Positions 43,242 through 53,280 of a stretch of 64,000 bases of DNA are shown here, piece after piece; within the stretch, counting starts at the first letter, position 1, and every line of letters begins with the position of its first letter. The stretch comes from Bacteroidota bacterium (GTDB taxonomy: Bacteria; Bacteroidota; Bacteroidia; Chitinophagales; Saprospiraceae): assembly GCA_029781865.1 (NCBI GenBank), contig JAKOVW010000054.1, positions 62,001 through 126,000 of the forward strand, written 5' to 3'. The notes under the pieces were generated by a model that saw only the letters and a list, made by a program, of their open reading frames with translations, did not search any database and was not told the DNA's origin. The position numbers and the translations under genes are program-made.

Positions 43242-45569
43242 ATGCGTTGTTTGTTCTTAACCCCCATTTTCATTCTTTTTATATTCATTCATTCAACTCG
43301 ATGTCAAACCCAATGGCACCAGGCTACCGTATTATTGAAGAACAAATCCTTTAATGAACTCTTTAATTTGGGAATTGCCCTTGATCACGGTCATTACACT
43401 CCGGGTGTGTCTTTTTCCGGTGTTTTTACGACCAAAGAATTAGAGAAAATTCATCATGCCGGATATGAGATAGAATTAACGTCCCATGTTGATCTCAAAT
43501 CCAGAAGCGGACCCACAAACTGCGAAATTATACAGGAACAGGCTCCTGTTTATCCGATACCCAGCTACTATTCCTACGGATCCATGGGTGGCTTTCTTAC
43601 CTTAAGCGAAATCTATGATGATCTCGATTTGATGGAAGCCCTTTATCCGAATTTGATTACTGTCAGAAAACAAATCGGAAACTTTAAAACAGTTGATGGC
43701 AACAAGATTTACTTTGTCAAAATATCTGACAATCCAAATATTGACGAAAACGAGCCGGAAGTGCTGTATACAGCCTTGCACCATGCGCGTGAGCCACTAA
43801 GCATGTCACAGATGCTGTACTTCATGTGGAACCTGCTCGAAAACTACGGAAGGGATTCCATGATTACCAAATTGGTAAATAACAGGGAATTGTTTTTTAT
43901 CCCCTGTGTAAATCCCGACGGCTACAAATACAATGAAACAACAGATCCTCAGGGTGGAGGCTACTGGCGTAAAAACCGCAATCCGAATCCGGACGATATA
44001 GGCACTGACTTAAACCGCAATTATGGAGAAGGCTGGGCTTACGATAATGATGGTTCCAGCCCATTGGGGTCTTCAGAAACATACCGTGGTAACGGTGCTT
44101 TTTCAGAAATTGAAACAAAAGCTTTAAAAGAATTTTGCATCACCCGTCATTTCAGCATTACGATGAATTATCACACTTTCGGTGATAAACTGATTATTCC
44201 GTGGGGATACCTGGATAAACCGACTGAGGATTCTACCCAGTTTCTGAGTATGGCCCAGGATATGGTTCGATATAATCATTTTGAAATTGGTACCTCTTCC
44301 CAAACACTTGGTTATAAAGTAAATGGAGTCGCTGACGACTGGATGTATGGCGAACAAAATTTTAAAAATAAGACCTACGCATTTACCCCGGAAGTAGGAT
44401 ATGATTTCTGGCCGGCGCGTACCGATATTTTGCGCTTGAATCAATCGACTCAGTACATGAATTTTATTTCAGCCTGGGATGCCGGAGAATGTGCTCATGT
44501 CAAAGAAATATCGTCTACTTCTATTTCAGCTGATACCAATTATCTGGATCTTGAGTTAACAAGAACAGGACTTATCCAGGCGCCGATTCAGATAAATTTA
44601 GAATCGGATAAATCCTATATCCGTTTTTTGAATAATAACTGGAGTTATAGTTTGAAAGGCGGAGAAACAAAACATATCAGCGTCCCCTATGTCATTGATG
44701 GAATTCCACACAAAGGTGACAGTATTACATTTACTGCGAATCTGATCACCGGTATCTATACGGAATCTTCAAAATTCAAAAAGAGTTTTACCGGAACAGC
44801 TAACTGGTCTGAAGAATTTACCAGTGTAAAAGAATGGTTTTCACCCACCTTGTCTCCATGGAAACTGACGACCGAATCTTTTGTAACAGCACCCAATTCA
44901 TTAACGGATAGTCCGTTTTCTCCGATGGATGCAAATACCGTGAAGGTCTTCCAAAGTTCAAAACAAATTGATTTGCGAAATGCACATTATGCATTTCTTA
45001 GATTCAATGCCAAATGGCAAATGGCAGATGATGGAGAATACGTGCAGGTCAAAGTTGCGGACAATTCTCTTGTCTTTCAATCTTTATGCGGTAGATATAC
45101 CAAGGCCGGATCAGCATCACAGGTATATCAGGAACCATTGTACTGCGGAAAACAAAATGATTGGGTTTCTGAATGGATTAATTTAAAAGATTACTTAGGC
45201 AAAGTCCTGTTCCTTGAGGTATATCTGTCTGCCGGACCCAATGACGAAAAGAATGATGGATTTTACTTTGATGATTTTGAAGTCTTCACAGATATCACCA
45301 CACAGGTACTGGATCAAAACAGCTGGAATTCAGAAGTATTTCCACAACCTGCTCACGACAATGTCTACATTTTGTTGAATGAAAACAAATCCATTTCTGA
45401 TCTAAAATATCAATTGATATCTGCTTCCGGAAAACCCCAAACTTTTGAGTCAGTAATCGAAAAGAATGTGTTGAAGATCAAAACTTCTTCACTGATTCCG
45501 GGTTTCTATTTCCTATCCCTACAATACAGGGATGAAAACCCCAGACTCTATAAGGTCGTTATCGAATAA
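43242..45569 (+). CDS. Secreted M14 zinc carboxypeptidase with T9SS sorting domain
   Basis: A 775-residue secreted metalloprotease. From the ATG at 43242 it has a signal peptide (about 1-22, HSTRCQ), a propeptide-like region, and an M14 catalytic domain with zinc ligands H and E in LHHAREP, substrate-binding NPDGYKYN and DLNRNYGEGW, the third zinc His in MNYHTFGD, and catalytic Glu in TPEVGYDFWP. Beta-rich modules (about 440-690) and a type A T9SS domain (VFPQPAHDNVYI to LYKVVIE) follow. It removes C-terminal residues from peptides outside the cell. It is 3 bp upstream of the aldehyde dehydrogenase gene. Confidence 0.93.
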   Translation: MRCLFLTPIFILFIFIHSTRCQTQWHQATVLLKNKSFNELFNLGIALDHGHYTPGVSFSGVFTTKELEKIHHAGYEIELTSHVDLKSRSGPTNCEIIQEQAPVYPIPSYYSYGSMGGFLTLSEIYDDLDLMEALYPNLITVRKQIGNFKTVDGNKIYFVKISDNPNIDENEPEVLYTALHHAREPLSMSQMLYFMWNLLENYGRDSMITKLVNNRELFFIPCVNPDGYKYNETTDPQGGGYWRKNRNPNPDDIGTDLNRNYGEGWAYDNDGSSPLGSSETYRGNGAFSEIETKALKEFCITRHFSITMNYHTFGDKLIIPWGYLDKPTEDSTQFLSMAQDMVRYNHFEIGTSSQTLGYKVNGVADDWMYGEQNFKNKTYAFTPEVGYDFWPARTDILRLNQSTQYMNFISAWDAGECAHVKEISSTSISADTNYLDLELTRTGLIQAPIQINLESDKSYIRFLNNNWSYSLKGGETKHISVPYVIDGIPHKGDSITFTANLITGIYTESSKFKKSFTGTANWSEEFTSVKEWFSPTLSPWKLTTESFVTAPNSLTDSPFSPMDANTVKVFQSSKQIDLRNAHYAFLRFNAKWQMADDGEYVQVKVADNSLVFQSLCGRYTKAGSASQVYQEPLYCGKQNDWVSEWINLKDYLGKVLFLEVYLSAGPNDEKNDGFYFDDFEVFTDITTQVLDQNSWNSEVFPQPAHDNVYILLNENKSISDLKYQLISASGKPQTFESVIEKNVLKIKTSSLIPGFYFLSLQYRDENPRLYKVVIE

Positions 45570-45572
45570 ATT

Positions 45573-47099
45573 ATGAATACGGATTTTTTAAAATCACTCC
45601 GGCTCCGGGATCAAAATGAAGGAAGCTGGTGTGGCTCCATTTCTTTTCCTCCAAATGATTATTTAGATTCCTTTTCACCGGTAGATGGAAAGCAAATCGG
45701 ATCAGTGGGCATTACCTCAGAAAATGATTATGAAAAAATAATTGCAAAAGCTGAACTTGCCTTTCAATTCTGGAGAACACTTCCCGCACCGAAACGAGGA
45801 GAAATCGTCCGTGAAATCGGCGATGAATTTTTGAAGCATAAAGAACATCTAGGGAAGCTGGTTTCCTATGAAATGGGAAAGAGTTTGCAGGAAGGATTAG
45901 GCGAGGTGCAGGAGATGATTGACATTTGTTATTTTGCAACCGGGCTATCCAGGCAATTGTATGGCCTGACCATGCATTCTGAAAGACCATTGCATCGAAT
46001 GTATGAGCAATGGCATCCGCTGGGTATTGTAGGCGTTATTTCCGCATTTAATTTTCCGGTTGCCGTTTGGTCCTGGAATGCAGCATTAGCATGGATTTGC
46101 GGTAACGTGGTGATCTGGAAGCCTTCCGAAAAAACACCACTCTGCAGTATTGCATGCCAGCAGATTGTACAAGAAATATTCAACCGCCATCAGATTCCGG
46201 ATGGTGTTTCATCTATTATCAACGGAAATTATAAAGCAGGCGAATGGTTGAGTAAAGATCCGAGAATTGCCCTGGTTTCTGCAACCGGATCGGCCAGAAT
46301 GGGTAAAGCCGTTGGCGTTGAAGTCGCCAAACGATTCGGAAAATCCATTTTAGAATTGGGCGGCAACAATGCCATCATTGTTACTCCAAGTGCAGATTTA
46401 AAAGTGGTACTTACCGCTGTTGTATTTGGCGCAGTTGGAACTGCCGGTCAGCGTTGCACTACCACAAGACGATTGATTATTCACGAAAGTATTTATGATA
46501 AAATAGCCGGTGAATTGGCAAAAGCATATGGTCAATTGAAAATTGGAAATCCGTTGGATGCTCAGAATCATGTCGGACCATTAATCGATAAACATGCAGT
46601 TGAATTATATAACGCTGCTCTTGAAAAAATAAAAGCTCAGGGAGGAAAGATGTTGGTGGAAGGTGGCCTGATAACCGGCAATGACTATTTGAGTGGTTGT
46701 TATGTCAAGCCTTGCATCGCAGAAGTGAAACACGATTTGACAATCGTACATGAAGAAACATTTGCACCCATACTCTATTTGATTAAATACAAAACCTTGC
46801 AGGAAGCCATTGCCATTCAAAATGAGGTTCCGCAGGGATTGTCTTCTGCAATCATGACAAGGGATTTGCAGGAGGCAGAATTATTTTTATCGCAGACCGG
46901 ATCTGATTGTGGTATTGCCAATGTCAATATCGGAACCAGTGGCGCTGAAATCGGTGGTGCTTTTGGAGGAGAAAAAGAAACCGGTGGAGGAAGAGAAAGC
47001 GGTTCTGATGCCTGGAAAGCATATATGCGCAGACAAACCAACACAATTAATTACTCCAGCGAAGTTCCTTTGGCGCAGGGTATTAAATTTGAATTATAG
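45573..47099 (+). CDS. Aldehyde dehydrogenase, ALDH7-like (aminoadipate-semialdehyde type)
   Basis: A 508-residue NAD-dependent aldehyde dehydrogenase. The cofactor region has SAFNFPVAVW and KPSEKTPL, the catalytic Glu is in LELGGNNA and the nucleophile Cys in GTAGQRCTTTRRL. The combination GQRCTTTRR and the C-terminal GGGRESGSDAWKAYMRRQTN are typical of ALDH7 (antiquitin), which oxidises alpha-aminoadipate semialdehyde in lysine breakdown. It is 3 bp after the carboxypeptidase stop, so they are co-transcribed; lysine breakdown after peptide cleavage is a plausible link. Confidence 0.93.
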   Translation: MNTDFLKSLRLRDQNEGSWCGSISFPPNDYLDSFSPVDGKQIGSVGITSENDYEKIIAKAELAFQFWRTLPAPKRGEIVREIGDEFLKHKEHLGKLVSYEMGKSLQEGLGEVQEMIDICYFATGLSRQLYGLTMHSERPLHRMYEQWHPLGIVGVISAFNFPVAVWSWNAALAWICGNVVIWKPSEKTPLCSIACQQIVQEIFNRHQIPDGVSSIINGNYKAGEWLSKDPRIALVSATGSARMGKAVGVEVAKRFGKSILELGGNNAIIVTPSADLKVVLTAVVFGAVGTAGQRCTTTRRLIIHESIYDKIAGELAKAYGQLKIGNPLDAQNHVGPLIDKHAVELYNAALEKIKAQGGKMLVEGGLITGNDYLSGCYVKPCIAEVKHDLTIVHEETFAPILYLIKYKTLQEAIAIQNEVPQGLSSAIMTRDLQEAELFLSQTGSDCGIANVNIGTSGAEIGGAFGGEKETGGGRESGSDAWKAYMRRQTNTINYSSEVPLAQGIKFEL

Positions 47100-47165
47100 C
47101 CAACACAGAATGAATTAAAGTACTTTTGATTCTATTCATTTACAAAGCTCCATTCAGATTTCAAA

Positions 47166-47405
47166 TTATTCATCCCGCCTTAGTAATTTCATCTTATCCG
47201 GCTTTTGCTTTGTTGCTTTACCGCCATATACGAAAAACGTATTGCGTTTTTTATTACTAAGATTTTTAAAATTCAACTGGTGTTTTACAAAATCAGAAGC
47301 ATAGGACTTTGCAGTTTTGATTGCGATACTATTTAATCTATCTGCATGTTCAATGATAAGATCAATTTCATTACCAGCCAGATCCCGGCAATACAATAAA
47401 TTGTA
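47166..47405 (-). pseudogene. C-terminal remnant of a DUF4143 AAA-ATPase
   Basis: The frame reads YCRDLAGNEIDLIIEHADRL and then IAIKTAKSYASDF, FVYGG, which matches the end of DUF4143-containing ATP-binding proteins (RDxxGxEIDLII...IEIK). Only the last 80 or so residues remain; the AAA domain and the DUF4143 core are missing upstream, where the ABC-F gene promoter follows. An ATG at 47495 opens the frame but adds only unrelated residues. It is probably a gene relic left after a deletion. Confidence 0.65.
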
Positions 47406-47536
47406 TATAAAAAAACGATGGCACTGTATGAGCTTCACTGAATATTGTTCGGTATTTATAATTTTCTGTAAATCCGTTCGGGTCTTGCTTAGCATAGAGC
47501 CAATTATCCGGAACGGTTTAAAGCCCCGAATTTTAT

Positions 47537-47544
47537 TAGCTTTG
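47537..47544 (+). promoter_or_regulatory. Candidate -7 promoter box (TAGCTTTG)
   Basis: TAGCTTTG matches TAnnTTTG and lies 67 bases before the ABC-F ATG at 47612. A weaker TTTA is found 16 bases upstream. Confidence 0.45.
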
Positions 47545-47611
47545 CAGACCTTTTAGACAAAAGCGATTTTATATATTTCACGAATAAACGCATTTGCCCT
47601 TTCGACCTTAC

Positions 47612-49477
47612 ATGAATTATCTTACGCTAGAACATATTACCAAGATCCATGGTGAAAAAGTCTTGTTTGAAGACCTCGCCATTATGATCAACCAGGGTGA
47701 CAAAGCCGCTATCATTGCCCGCAACGGTTCAGGAAAATCATCCTTGATCCGCATTATTGCAGGAGAAGATCATTCAGATGGAGATAAAGCAAATGTCTAT
47801 GTAAATAAAGACATTCGTTTAGGTTATCTTAGTCAGGATCCGGATTTCAATGCAGAGGATACCGTATTGGAAGCTATTCTGAGTTCGGATAACGAATGGA
47901 TGGCTCCATTGAAGGCACTCTATCATGCTCAACATTCACAGGTCCAATCTGAAATAGAAAAAGCACTGATTCAAATGGATGAGCATCATGCCTGGGAAAT
48001 GGATACGACGATGCGGGAACTCATCGGCAAATTTCAATTGCCGGGTTTTGATTTTAAAATAAAAAATCTGAGTGGCGGACAGAAAAAAAGACTGGCATTA
48101 GTTCGCATCCTTTGCATCAAACCCGATTTTTTAATTCTCGATGAACCAACCAATCATCTGGATCTGGAAATGATTGAATGGCTGGAAGCCTATCTCGAAA
48201 ATTCGCAAATCACCTTATTCATGGTCACACACGACCGGTATTTTTTGAATAATGTCTGCAACCAGATTTACGAATTGGATCGCGGCGTTTTGTATAAATA
48301 CCAGGGAGATTATGAAGATTACCTGGAAAAAAAAGCAATCCGCACACAACAGGAAGCAACTTATAAAGATAAGACGGAAAAATTGTTGCGAAAAGAACTG
48401 GAATACGTGAGACGAATGCCTAAAGCACGCACATCAAAACACAAAGCCAGGGTAGATCGGTTTTACGATTTAAAAGATAGTCTCGATACGCCGAAGGAAA
48501 TTGGCGCTATTGAATTTGAAATCGAATCTCCGCGCATAGGCACGAAAGTTTTGGAACTACATCACATTTCGAAAGCATTCGGTGATAAGAAAATAGTCGA
48601 ATCCTTTTCTTACAAATTCAAACCAACTGACCGTATTGGAATTGTCGGCCCGAATGGTTCAGGAAAAACCAGTTTTATCAAATTGCTTACCGGTATTCAT
48701 AAAACGGACGCCGGAAAAATCATTATTGGCGACACCGTTCAATTTGGCCACTACGAACAGGATGGCATGCGTTTGAACGAAGACAAGCGAGTGATCGATG
48801 TGATACGCGACATTGCCGATTATATACCACTGAAAAAAAGTCATAAGTTATCTGCAGAAGCTTTACTGGAACGATTCCTGTTTCCCAGGCCACAACAACA
48901 GGTCTTTGTTTCACAACTAAGCGGCGGCGAAAAAAGGCGCTTATATTTACTTACCATCTTGATCAGCAATCCAAATTTTCTGATTCTAGATGAGCCTACC
49001 AATGATCTCGACATCATTACCTTGAATGTGCTAGAAGAATATTTACTGGACTTTCCGGGTTGCATCGTCATTGTGAGTCATGACCGGTATTTTATGGATA
49101 AAATAGTGCATCATCTTTTTGTTATGAAACCGGATGGAGTCGTGCAGGATTTTCCTGGAAATTACTCCGATTACCGAAACACGGAACAACGGATGCACAA
49201 TGAAGAAGTCAAAGCCCGAAACAGCGATGAAGCTAAACCGGCAAACAGTGAACCCGTCAAACCAAAAAGAGCAGGACAGGCTGAGAAAAAGGAAATGGCC
49301 AAAATCGAAAAAGATCTGGAAAAATTATTTACGGAACGGGATGAATTGATGGCTAAATTTGGCAACAGCATGGATAATGAACAATTTGCCAAAGTCAACA
49401 AACGTTTGCAGGAGATTCAGAAATTAATTGACGATAAAGAAATGCGTTGGATGGAATTGGTCGAAATGGAGAATTAA
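47612..49477 (+). CDS. ABC-F family ATPase (Uup/EttA-like)
   Basis: A 621-residue soluble protein with two ABC domains and no membrane span. The first domain has Walker A ARNGSGKSS, signature LSGGQKKR and Walker B LILDEPTNHLDL; the second has GPNGSGKTS, LSGGEKRR and LILDEPTNDLDI. A linker with KARTSKHKARVDRFY and a C-terminal coiled coil (about 560-620) agree with Uup-type proteins. ABC-F proteins bind the ribosome and release stalled translation. The ATG at 47612 was chosen over the in-frame TTG six codons upstream. Confidence 0.93.
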   Translation: MNYLTLEHITKIHGEKVLFEDLAIMINQGDKAAIIARNGSGKSSLIRIIAGEDHSDGDKANVYVNKDIRLGYLSQDPDFNAEDTVLEAILSSDNEWMAPLKALYHAQHSQVQSEIEKALIQMDEHHAWEMDTTMRELIGKFQLPGFDFKIKNLSGGQKKRLALVRILCIKPDFLILDEPTNHLDLEMIEWLEAYLENSQITLFMVTHDRYFLNNVCNQIYELDRGVLYKYQGDYEDYLEKKAIRTQQEATYKDKTEKLLRKELEYVRRMPKARTSKHKARVDRFYDLKDSLDTPKEIGAIEFEIESPRIGTKVLELHHISKAFGDKKIVESFSYKFKPTDRIGIVGPNGSGKTSFIKLLTGIHKTDAGKIIIGDTVQFGHYEQDGMRLNEDKRVIDVIRDIADYIPLKKSHKLSAEALLERFLFPRPQQQVFVSQLSGGEKRRLYLLTILISNPNFLILDEPTNDLDIITLNVLEEYLLDFPGCIVIVSHDRYFMDKIVHHLFVMKPDGVVQDFPGNYSDYRNTEQRMHNEEVKARNSDEAKPANSEPVKPKRAGQAEKKEMAKIEKDLEKLFTERDELMAKFGNSMDNEQFAKVNKRLQEIQKLIDDKEMRWMELVEMEN

Positions 49478-49587
49478 TTCCAAAGCGATTGGAACGATTC
49501 TTAAAATTGCCCCTTTTTGTCAAGTATCATATACGCTAAGCTTTTAAAACAATATGGATAGAAATGAGTTAATCTCAGTATAAAAAA

Positions 49588-50868
49588 ATGAAGCTCACCA
49601 CAGCAAAAATATCCGTCATCATCATATTCAGTGTGATTGTAATCCTGGGTATACTGGGAATGCAGGCATATTATATCAAACAGAGTTTTAATAAGGAAGA
49701 AACACAGTTCCACCAGTCCGTAAGTGTGGCTTTAAGGAATACAGCACAAGCACTTGCCAAATATTACAACACGACCCTCACCGCCAAAGGCTTGATTGTA
49801 AGGGAAGCCAGCAATATTTACATCGTCAATGTCAACACGCCAATCGAACAATCGGTATTGGCAGTGCATTTGGAGACGGAATTTGAAAAACAAGGATTGC
49901 AACTGCCTTTCGAATACGGCATTTATGATTGCTCCACAAATGAACTGGTATTCAGTGACTGCTGCAATGTACCCAATGAGAAAAAAAATCCGGTTACTAA
50001 GAAGAAAAAAGCCAGGAAAACAGACGTGTCAAATTATTTTGTGGTTAAGTTTCCGGAAAAAGAATCCTATGTCTATCAGAAACTGGGCAATGTATTGTTT
50101 TTTTCCGGTTTGATTCTGGCAGCATGTATTATTCTGGCAGCGGCCATTTACATCATCCTGCGTCAGAAACGATATTCCGATCTGATGAGAGATTTTGTAA
50201 ACAACATGACCCATGAATTCAAAACACCTATATCCTCAATAAAAATTTCGGCAGATGTTTTGTTGAATCATCCGCTTGTTGAAGAAGACAAACGATTGCA
50301 TCAATACGCTAAAATTATCAAGGACCAGAATCAACGACTCAATGACCAGGTAGAGAAAGTACTTCAAATTGCAAAGATGGAGTCTTCGACTTTCAGTTTA
50401 AAAATGGAAGAACTGGATTTGAATGACATGCTGAAAGACGTTTGTCTGCAAAATCAATGGAGGATAAGAGACGTAGGCGGTTCCCTGGAATTTGATTTTG
50501 CTTCTAAGCATGCTAAAATCAAAGCAGACCGTTTTCATTTGACAAATGTTTTTTCCAATCTGATGGACAATGCGATTAAGTATAGTCGCGAAAAACCACA
50601 TATTTTTGTCCGGACGTATGACAAAGACAACAGCTGTGTCCTTGAAATAGAAGACCAGGGAATTGGAATTAAAAAAGAAGAACTGCCTTACTTATTTCAA
50701 AAATTTTATCGGGTCTCTACCGGTGATGTACATGATGTAAAAGGATTCGGAATTGGCCTGTATTATGTAAAGCGGATTTGCGACGAACATGGATTTGAGC
50801 TAAACATAGAAAGTGAATACAAGAAAGGCACAATTGTACGTATATTGGTCAAAAATTTTCAGAAATGA
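49588..50868 (+). CDS. Sensor histidine kinase
   Basis: A 426-residue inner-membrane kinase. Two membrane helices (about 8-28 and 168-190) bracket a periplasmic sensor domain (about 30-165) with a CC pair. The DHp helix has the phospho-acceptor H209 in NNMTHEFKTPISS, followed by an HATPase domain with N box (NLMDNAIKYS), DQGIGI and GFGIGLYYVK. The signal is unknown. It overlaps the response regulator by 4 bp (ATGA), so they form one signalling pair. Confidence 0.95.
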   Translation: MKLTTAKISVIIIFSVIVILGILGMQAYYIKQSFNKEETQFHQSVSVALRNTAQALAKYYNTTLTAKGLIVREASNIYIVNVNTPIEQSVLAVHLETEFEKQGLQLPFEYGIYDCSTNELVFSDCCNVPNEKKNPVTKKKKARKTDVSNYFVVKFPEKESYVYQKLGNVLFFSGLILAACIILAAAIYIILRQKRYSDLMRDFVNNMTHEFKTPISSIKISADVLLNHPLVEEDKRLHQYAKIIKDQNQRLNDQVEKVLQIAKMESSTFSLKMEELDLNDMLKDVCLQNQWRIRDVGGSLEFDFASKHAKIKADRFHLTNVFSNLMDNAIKYSREKPHIFVRTYDKDNSCVLEIEDQGIGIKKEELPYLFQKFYRVSTGDVHDVKGFGIGLYYVKRICDEHGFELNIESEYKKGTIVRILVKNFQK

Positions 50869-51554
50869 AAAAAGCGAGGTTATTATATGCCGAAGATGAC
50901 GAGACTTTATCTTTCATAACGAAAGATCACCTTGAGCTACAAGGATATGACGTGGTACATTGCTCCAGTGGCGCAGCGGCTTATGAAAAATTCAAAAATG
51001 AAAAATTTGATTTGGTAATACTCGATGTGATGCTACCTGAAATGGATGGCTTCACGATTGCAGAAAATATCCGGAAAAAAGACCATCAGGTACCTATACT
51101 TTTCCTTACTGCCAAATCTTTAAAGGAAGATCGAATCCAGGGTCTGAAACTTGGCGGTGACGACTATTTAACCAAACCATTCAGCATAGAAGAACTGATA
51201 TTAAAGATTGAAATCTTCTTGCGCAGAAGCCGGGTTTATGAAGCACCAACGGAAGAAAAGGAAATCCAGGTTGGCATTTATGTTTATATGCCCCTTGAGT
51301 ATCAATTGGTTCTGAATGGAGAAGCCCGGATATTGACCCAGCGCGAAAGTGAATTGCTGAGCTTTTTGCTGAAGAATAAAAATAAGGTCATCAAGCGCTC
51401 CGTAATTCTGGAGACCCTATGGGGTGAAGACGACTATTTTATGGGAAGAAGTCTGGATGTTTTCATTTCGAGGCTTCGTAAATATCTGGCAGATGACCCG
51501 CAAATCAAAATCGACAACATCCATGGTATTGGATTTAAGTTTATATGTCCCTGA
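50865..51554 (+). CDS. OmpR/PhoB-family response regulator
   Basis: A 229-residue two-component regulator. The receiver has acidic residues E10-D12, phospho-acceptor D54 in VILDVMLPEMDG, T83 in LTAK and K105 in LTKPF. The winged-helix C-terminal half ends in SLDVFISRLRKYLADDP and IHGIGFKF. It is coupled to the kinase by an ATGA overlap, and its end overlaps the next gene by 10 bp. Confidence 0.96.
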   Translation: MKKARLLYAEDDETLSFITKDHLELQGYDVVHCSSGAAAYEKFKNEKFDLVILDVMLPEMDGFTIAENIRKKDHQVPILFLTAKSLKEDRIQGLKLGGDDYLTKPFSIEELILKIEIFLRRSRVYEAPTEEKEIQVGIYVYMPLEYQLVLNGEARILTQRESELLSFLLKNKNKVIKRSVILETLWGEDDYFMGRSLDVFISRLRKYLADDPQIKIDNIHGIGFKFICP

Positions 51555-52468
51555 GAATCAGATTTCTTCTTCCTGCATTACTATTTATTGAATTTCAAGC
51601 CTTTATGCTTACCGGCCAGGCTGTTAATCCCTTCGACCTCAAAAGACCTGCTGTTGTAATAGATAGTTCAAAATTGCTTAAGTACGAGAATACTTCTGTC
51701 AAAACCGCCAATCCCTTTCTGCTACGACCCGGAATGGCTGAAAATTCCGGCTGGGTAGGTAGCTCCAAAAAATCAAGCCCGGTAAGCTGGATTAATGAAC
51801 CGGGGCAATCCAAAGTCAAATCCAGCGATGTTCAATCGCTGCTTTTCTGGTCTTTGTTGTTTCTCAGCTTTTTATTGGCAATAGCGCTGAATATTAACCG
51901 CAGCGTAACGATCAAATTATACAGAAGCTTGTTGAATCTCAATTTTCTAAGCCTGTTGTACCGGGAAAGCAAAGAAGAAAACCTCCTGATTTATTATTTG
52001 CTGTATGGCCTGTATTTTATCGGTCTTAGTTTGTTTTTTTACCTGAGCATCATCCATTTCAAAGGAATCAAAGCCCCGTTTTACATCCTTTATATAGCAC
52101 TTTACATCATGGTCATTTATGGCTTAAGGCATTTAAGTCTGAAACTAATCGGTCATATTTATGGAGTCTATAAGGAAGCAGACCGCTATCTGTTCAGCAT
52201 TGTGATTTTTTCGTGCATCATGTCCATTTTGCTGATCCCTGCGGATTTTATCATAGCTTTTGTAAATCCCGATTTGGGGCGTAAATGTATTTGGTTGATT
52301 TTCATTATCTTCGTGATATTGTACCTCTACAGGCAATTTCGGGAAATTATATTTTCTGTCAGTTTGTGGCGACATCATATTTTTCACTTTTTATTGTATC
52401 TTTGCACCTTCGAAATCGCGCCCCTGGCTCTTTTAATACTATTTTTATCAAGGCAGGGCGTCATTTGA
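51545..52468 (+). CDS. DUF4271 membrane protein
   Basis: A 307-residue protein with a signal peptide (about 1-24, MLTGQAV), a short soluble region (about 25-95) and seven or so hydrophobic helices, ending with APLALLILFLSR. This is the DUF4271 family found beside hemD in many Bacteroidota. No function is known. It overlaps the response-regulator gene by 10 bp and is followed 13 bp later by the hemD-like gene. Confidence 0.82.
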   Translation: MSLRIRFLLPALLFIEFQAFMLTGQAVNPFDLKRPAVVIDSSKLLKYENTSVKTANPFLLRPGMAENSGWVGSSKKSSPVSWINEPGQSKVKSSDVQSLLFWSLLFLSFLLAIALNINRSVTIKLYRSLLNLNFLSLLYRESKEENLLIYYLLYGLYFIGLSLFFYLSIIHFKGIKAPFYILYIALYIMVIYGLRHLSLKLIGHIYGVYKEADRYLFSIVIFSCIMSILLIPADFIIAFVNPDLGRKCIWLIFIIFVILYLYRQFREIIFSVSLWRHHIFHFLLYLCTFEIAPLALLILFLSRQGVI

Positions 52469-52481
52469 GAAGCCGAAGGAA

Positions 52482-53270
52482 ATGCCGACTAAAACGACAA
52501 CCATCGCATCAAAAAAAGATACCAGGTGCAGCAAGGTGAAGACCATTTTGGTTTCACAACCCAGACCTGAAAGATCGCCTTACTTCGATCTTGAGTCTAA
52601 ATTCAACATACAAATAGATTGGAGATCCTTTATACAGGTGGAAGGATATACTGAAAAAGAATTCCGCCGCCAGCGCATCCGCCATGATGAATTTCCGAAT
52701 GTGATTTTTACCAGTAAAAATGCCATTGAAAATTATTTCCGGCTTGCTGAAGAAATGCGCTTCAAGATCAATGAGATGAATAAATATTTCTGTGCAACAG
52801 AAGCGATTGCAAATTATTTGCAGAAATTTATCATCTTCCGGAAACGCAAAGTATTCAACGGTACAAAATCAGTTACCGAGCTGACGAGCTACTTCAATAA
52901 ACACAAAGAGTCCGGTCCTTTTCTCGTTCCTTGTTCAGAGTCCGGAAATACCGAAGTCTCCAACTATCTCAAATCACTGAAAGTAAAATTTCATGAGTCC
53001 CCAATGTATCGTACGATCAGTGCAGATCTTTCTGATCTGAAAGAAATCAAGTACGATATGATTGTTTTTTTTAGTCAACTTGAAATTAAATCCCTGTTTG
53101 ATAATTTCCCTGATTTCAAACAAGGGAACACGAGAATTGCTGCTTTCGGCGCTTCCGCTGCCAAAGCCATTACCGAAGCTGGCCTCATATTGGATCTTCA
53201 GGCACCAACCGTAGAAACACCTTCCATGACCATGGCACTGGAAGAATATCTGAAGAAGTCGAATAAATAA
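52482..53270 (+). CDS. hemD: Uroporphyrinogen-III synthase
   Basis: A 262-residue HemD-like protein. VKTILVSQPRPERSPYFDL opens the first domain, and the segments NVIFTSKNAIENYF and IVFFSQLEIKSLFDNF, AAFGASAAKAITEAGL match the two-lobed HemD fold of Bacteroidota. It cyclises hydroxymethylbilane to uroporphyrinogen III in haem synthesis. It is 13 bp behind the DUF4271 gene and is followed by a heptanucleotide repeat block. Confidence 0.88.
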   Translation: MPTKTTTIASKKDTRCSKVKTILVSQPRPERSPYFDLESKFNIQIDWRSFIQVEGYTEKEFRRQRIRHDEFPNVIFTSKNAIENYFRLAEEMRFKINEMNKYFCATEAIANYLQKFIIFRKRKVFNGTKSVTELTSYFNKHKESGPFLVPCSESGNTEVSNYLKSLKVKFHESPMYRTISADLSDLKEIKYDMIVFFSQLEIKSLFDNFPDFKQGNTRIAAFGASAAKAITEAGLILDLQAPTVETPSMTMALEEYLKKSNK

Positions 53271-53280
53271 GCTGATGGAG

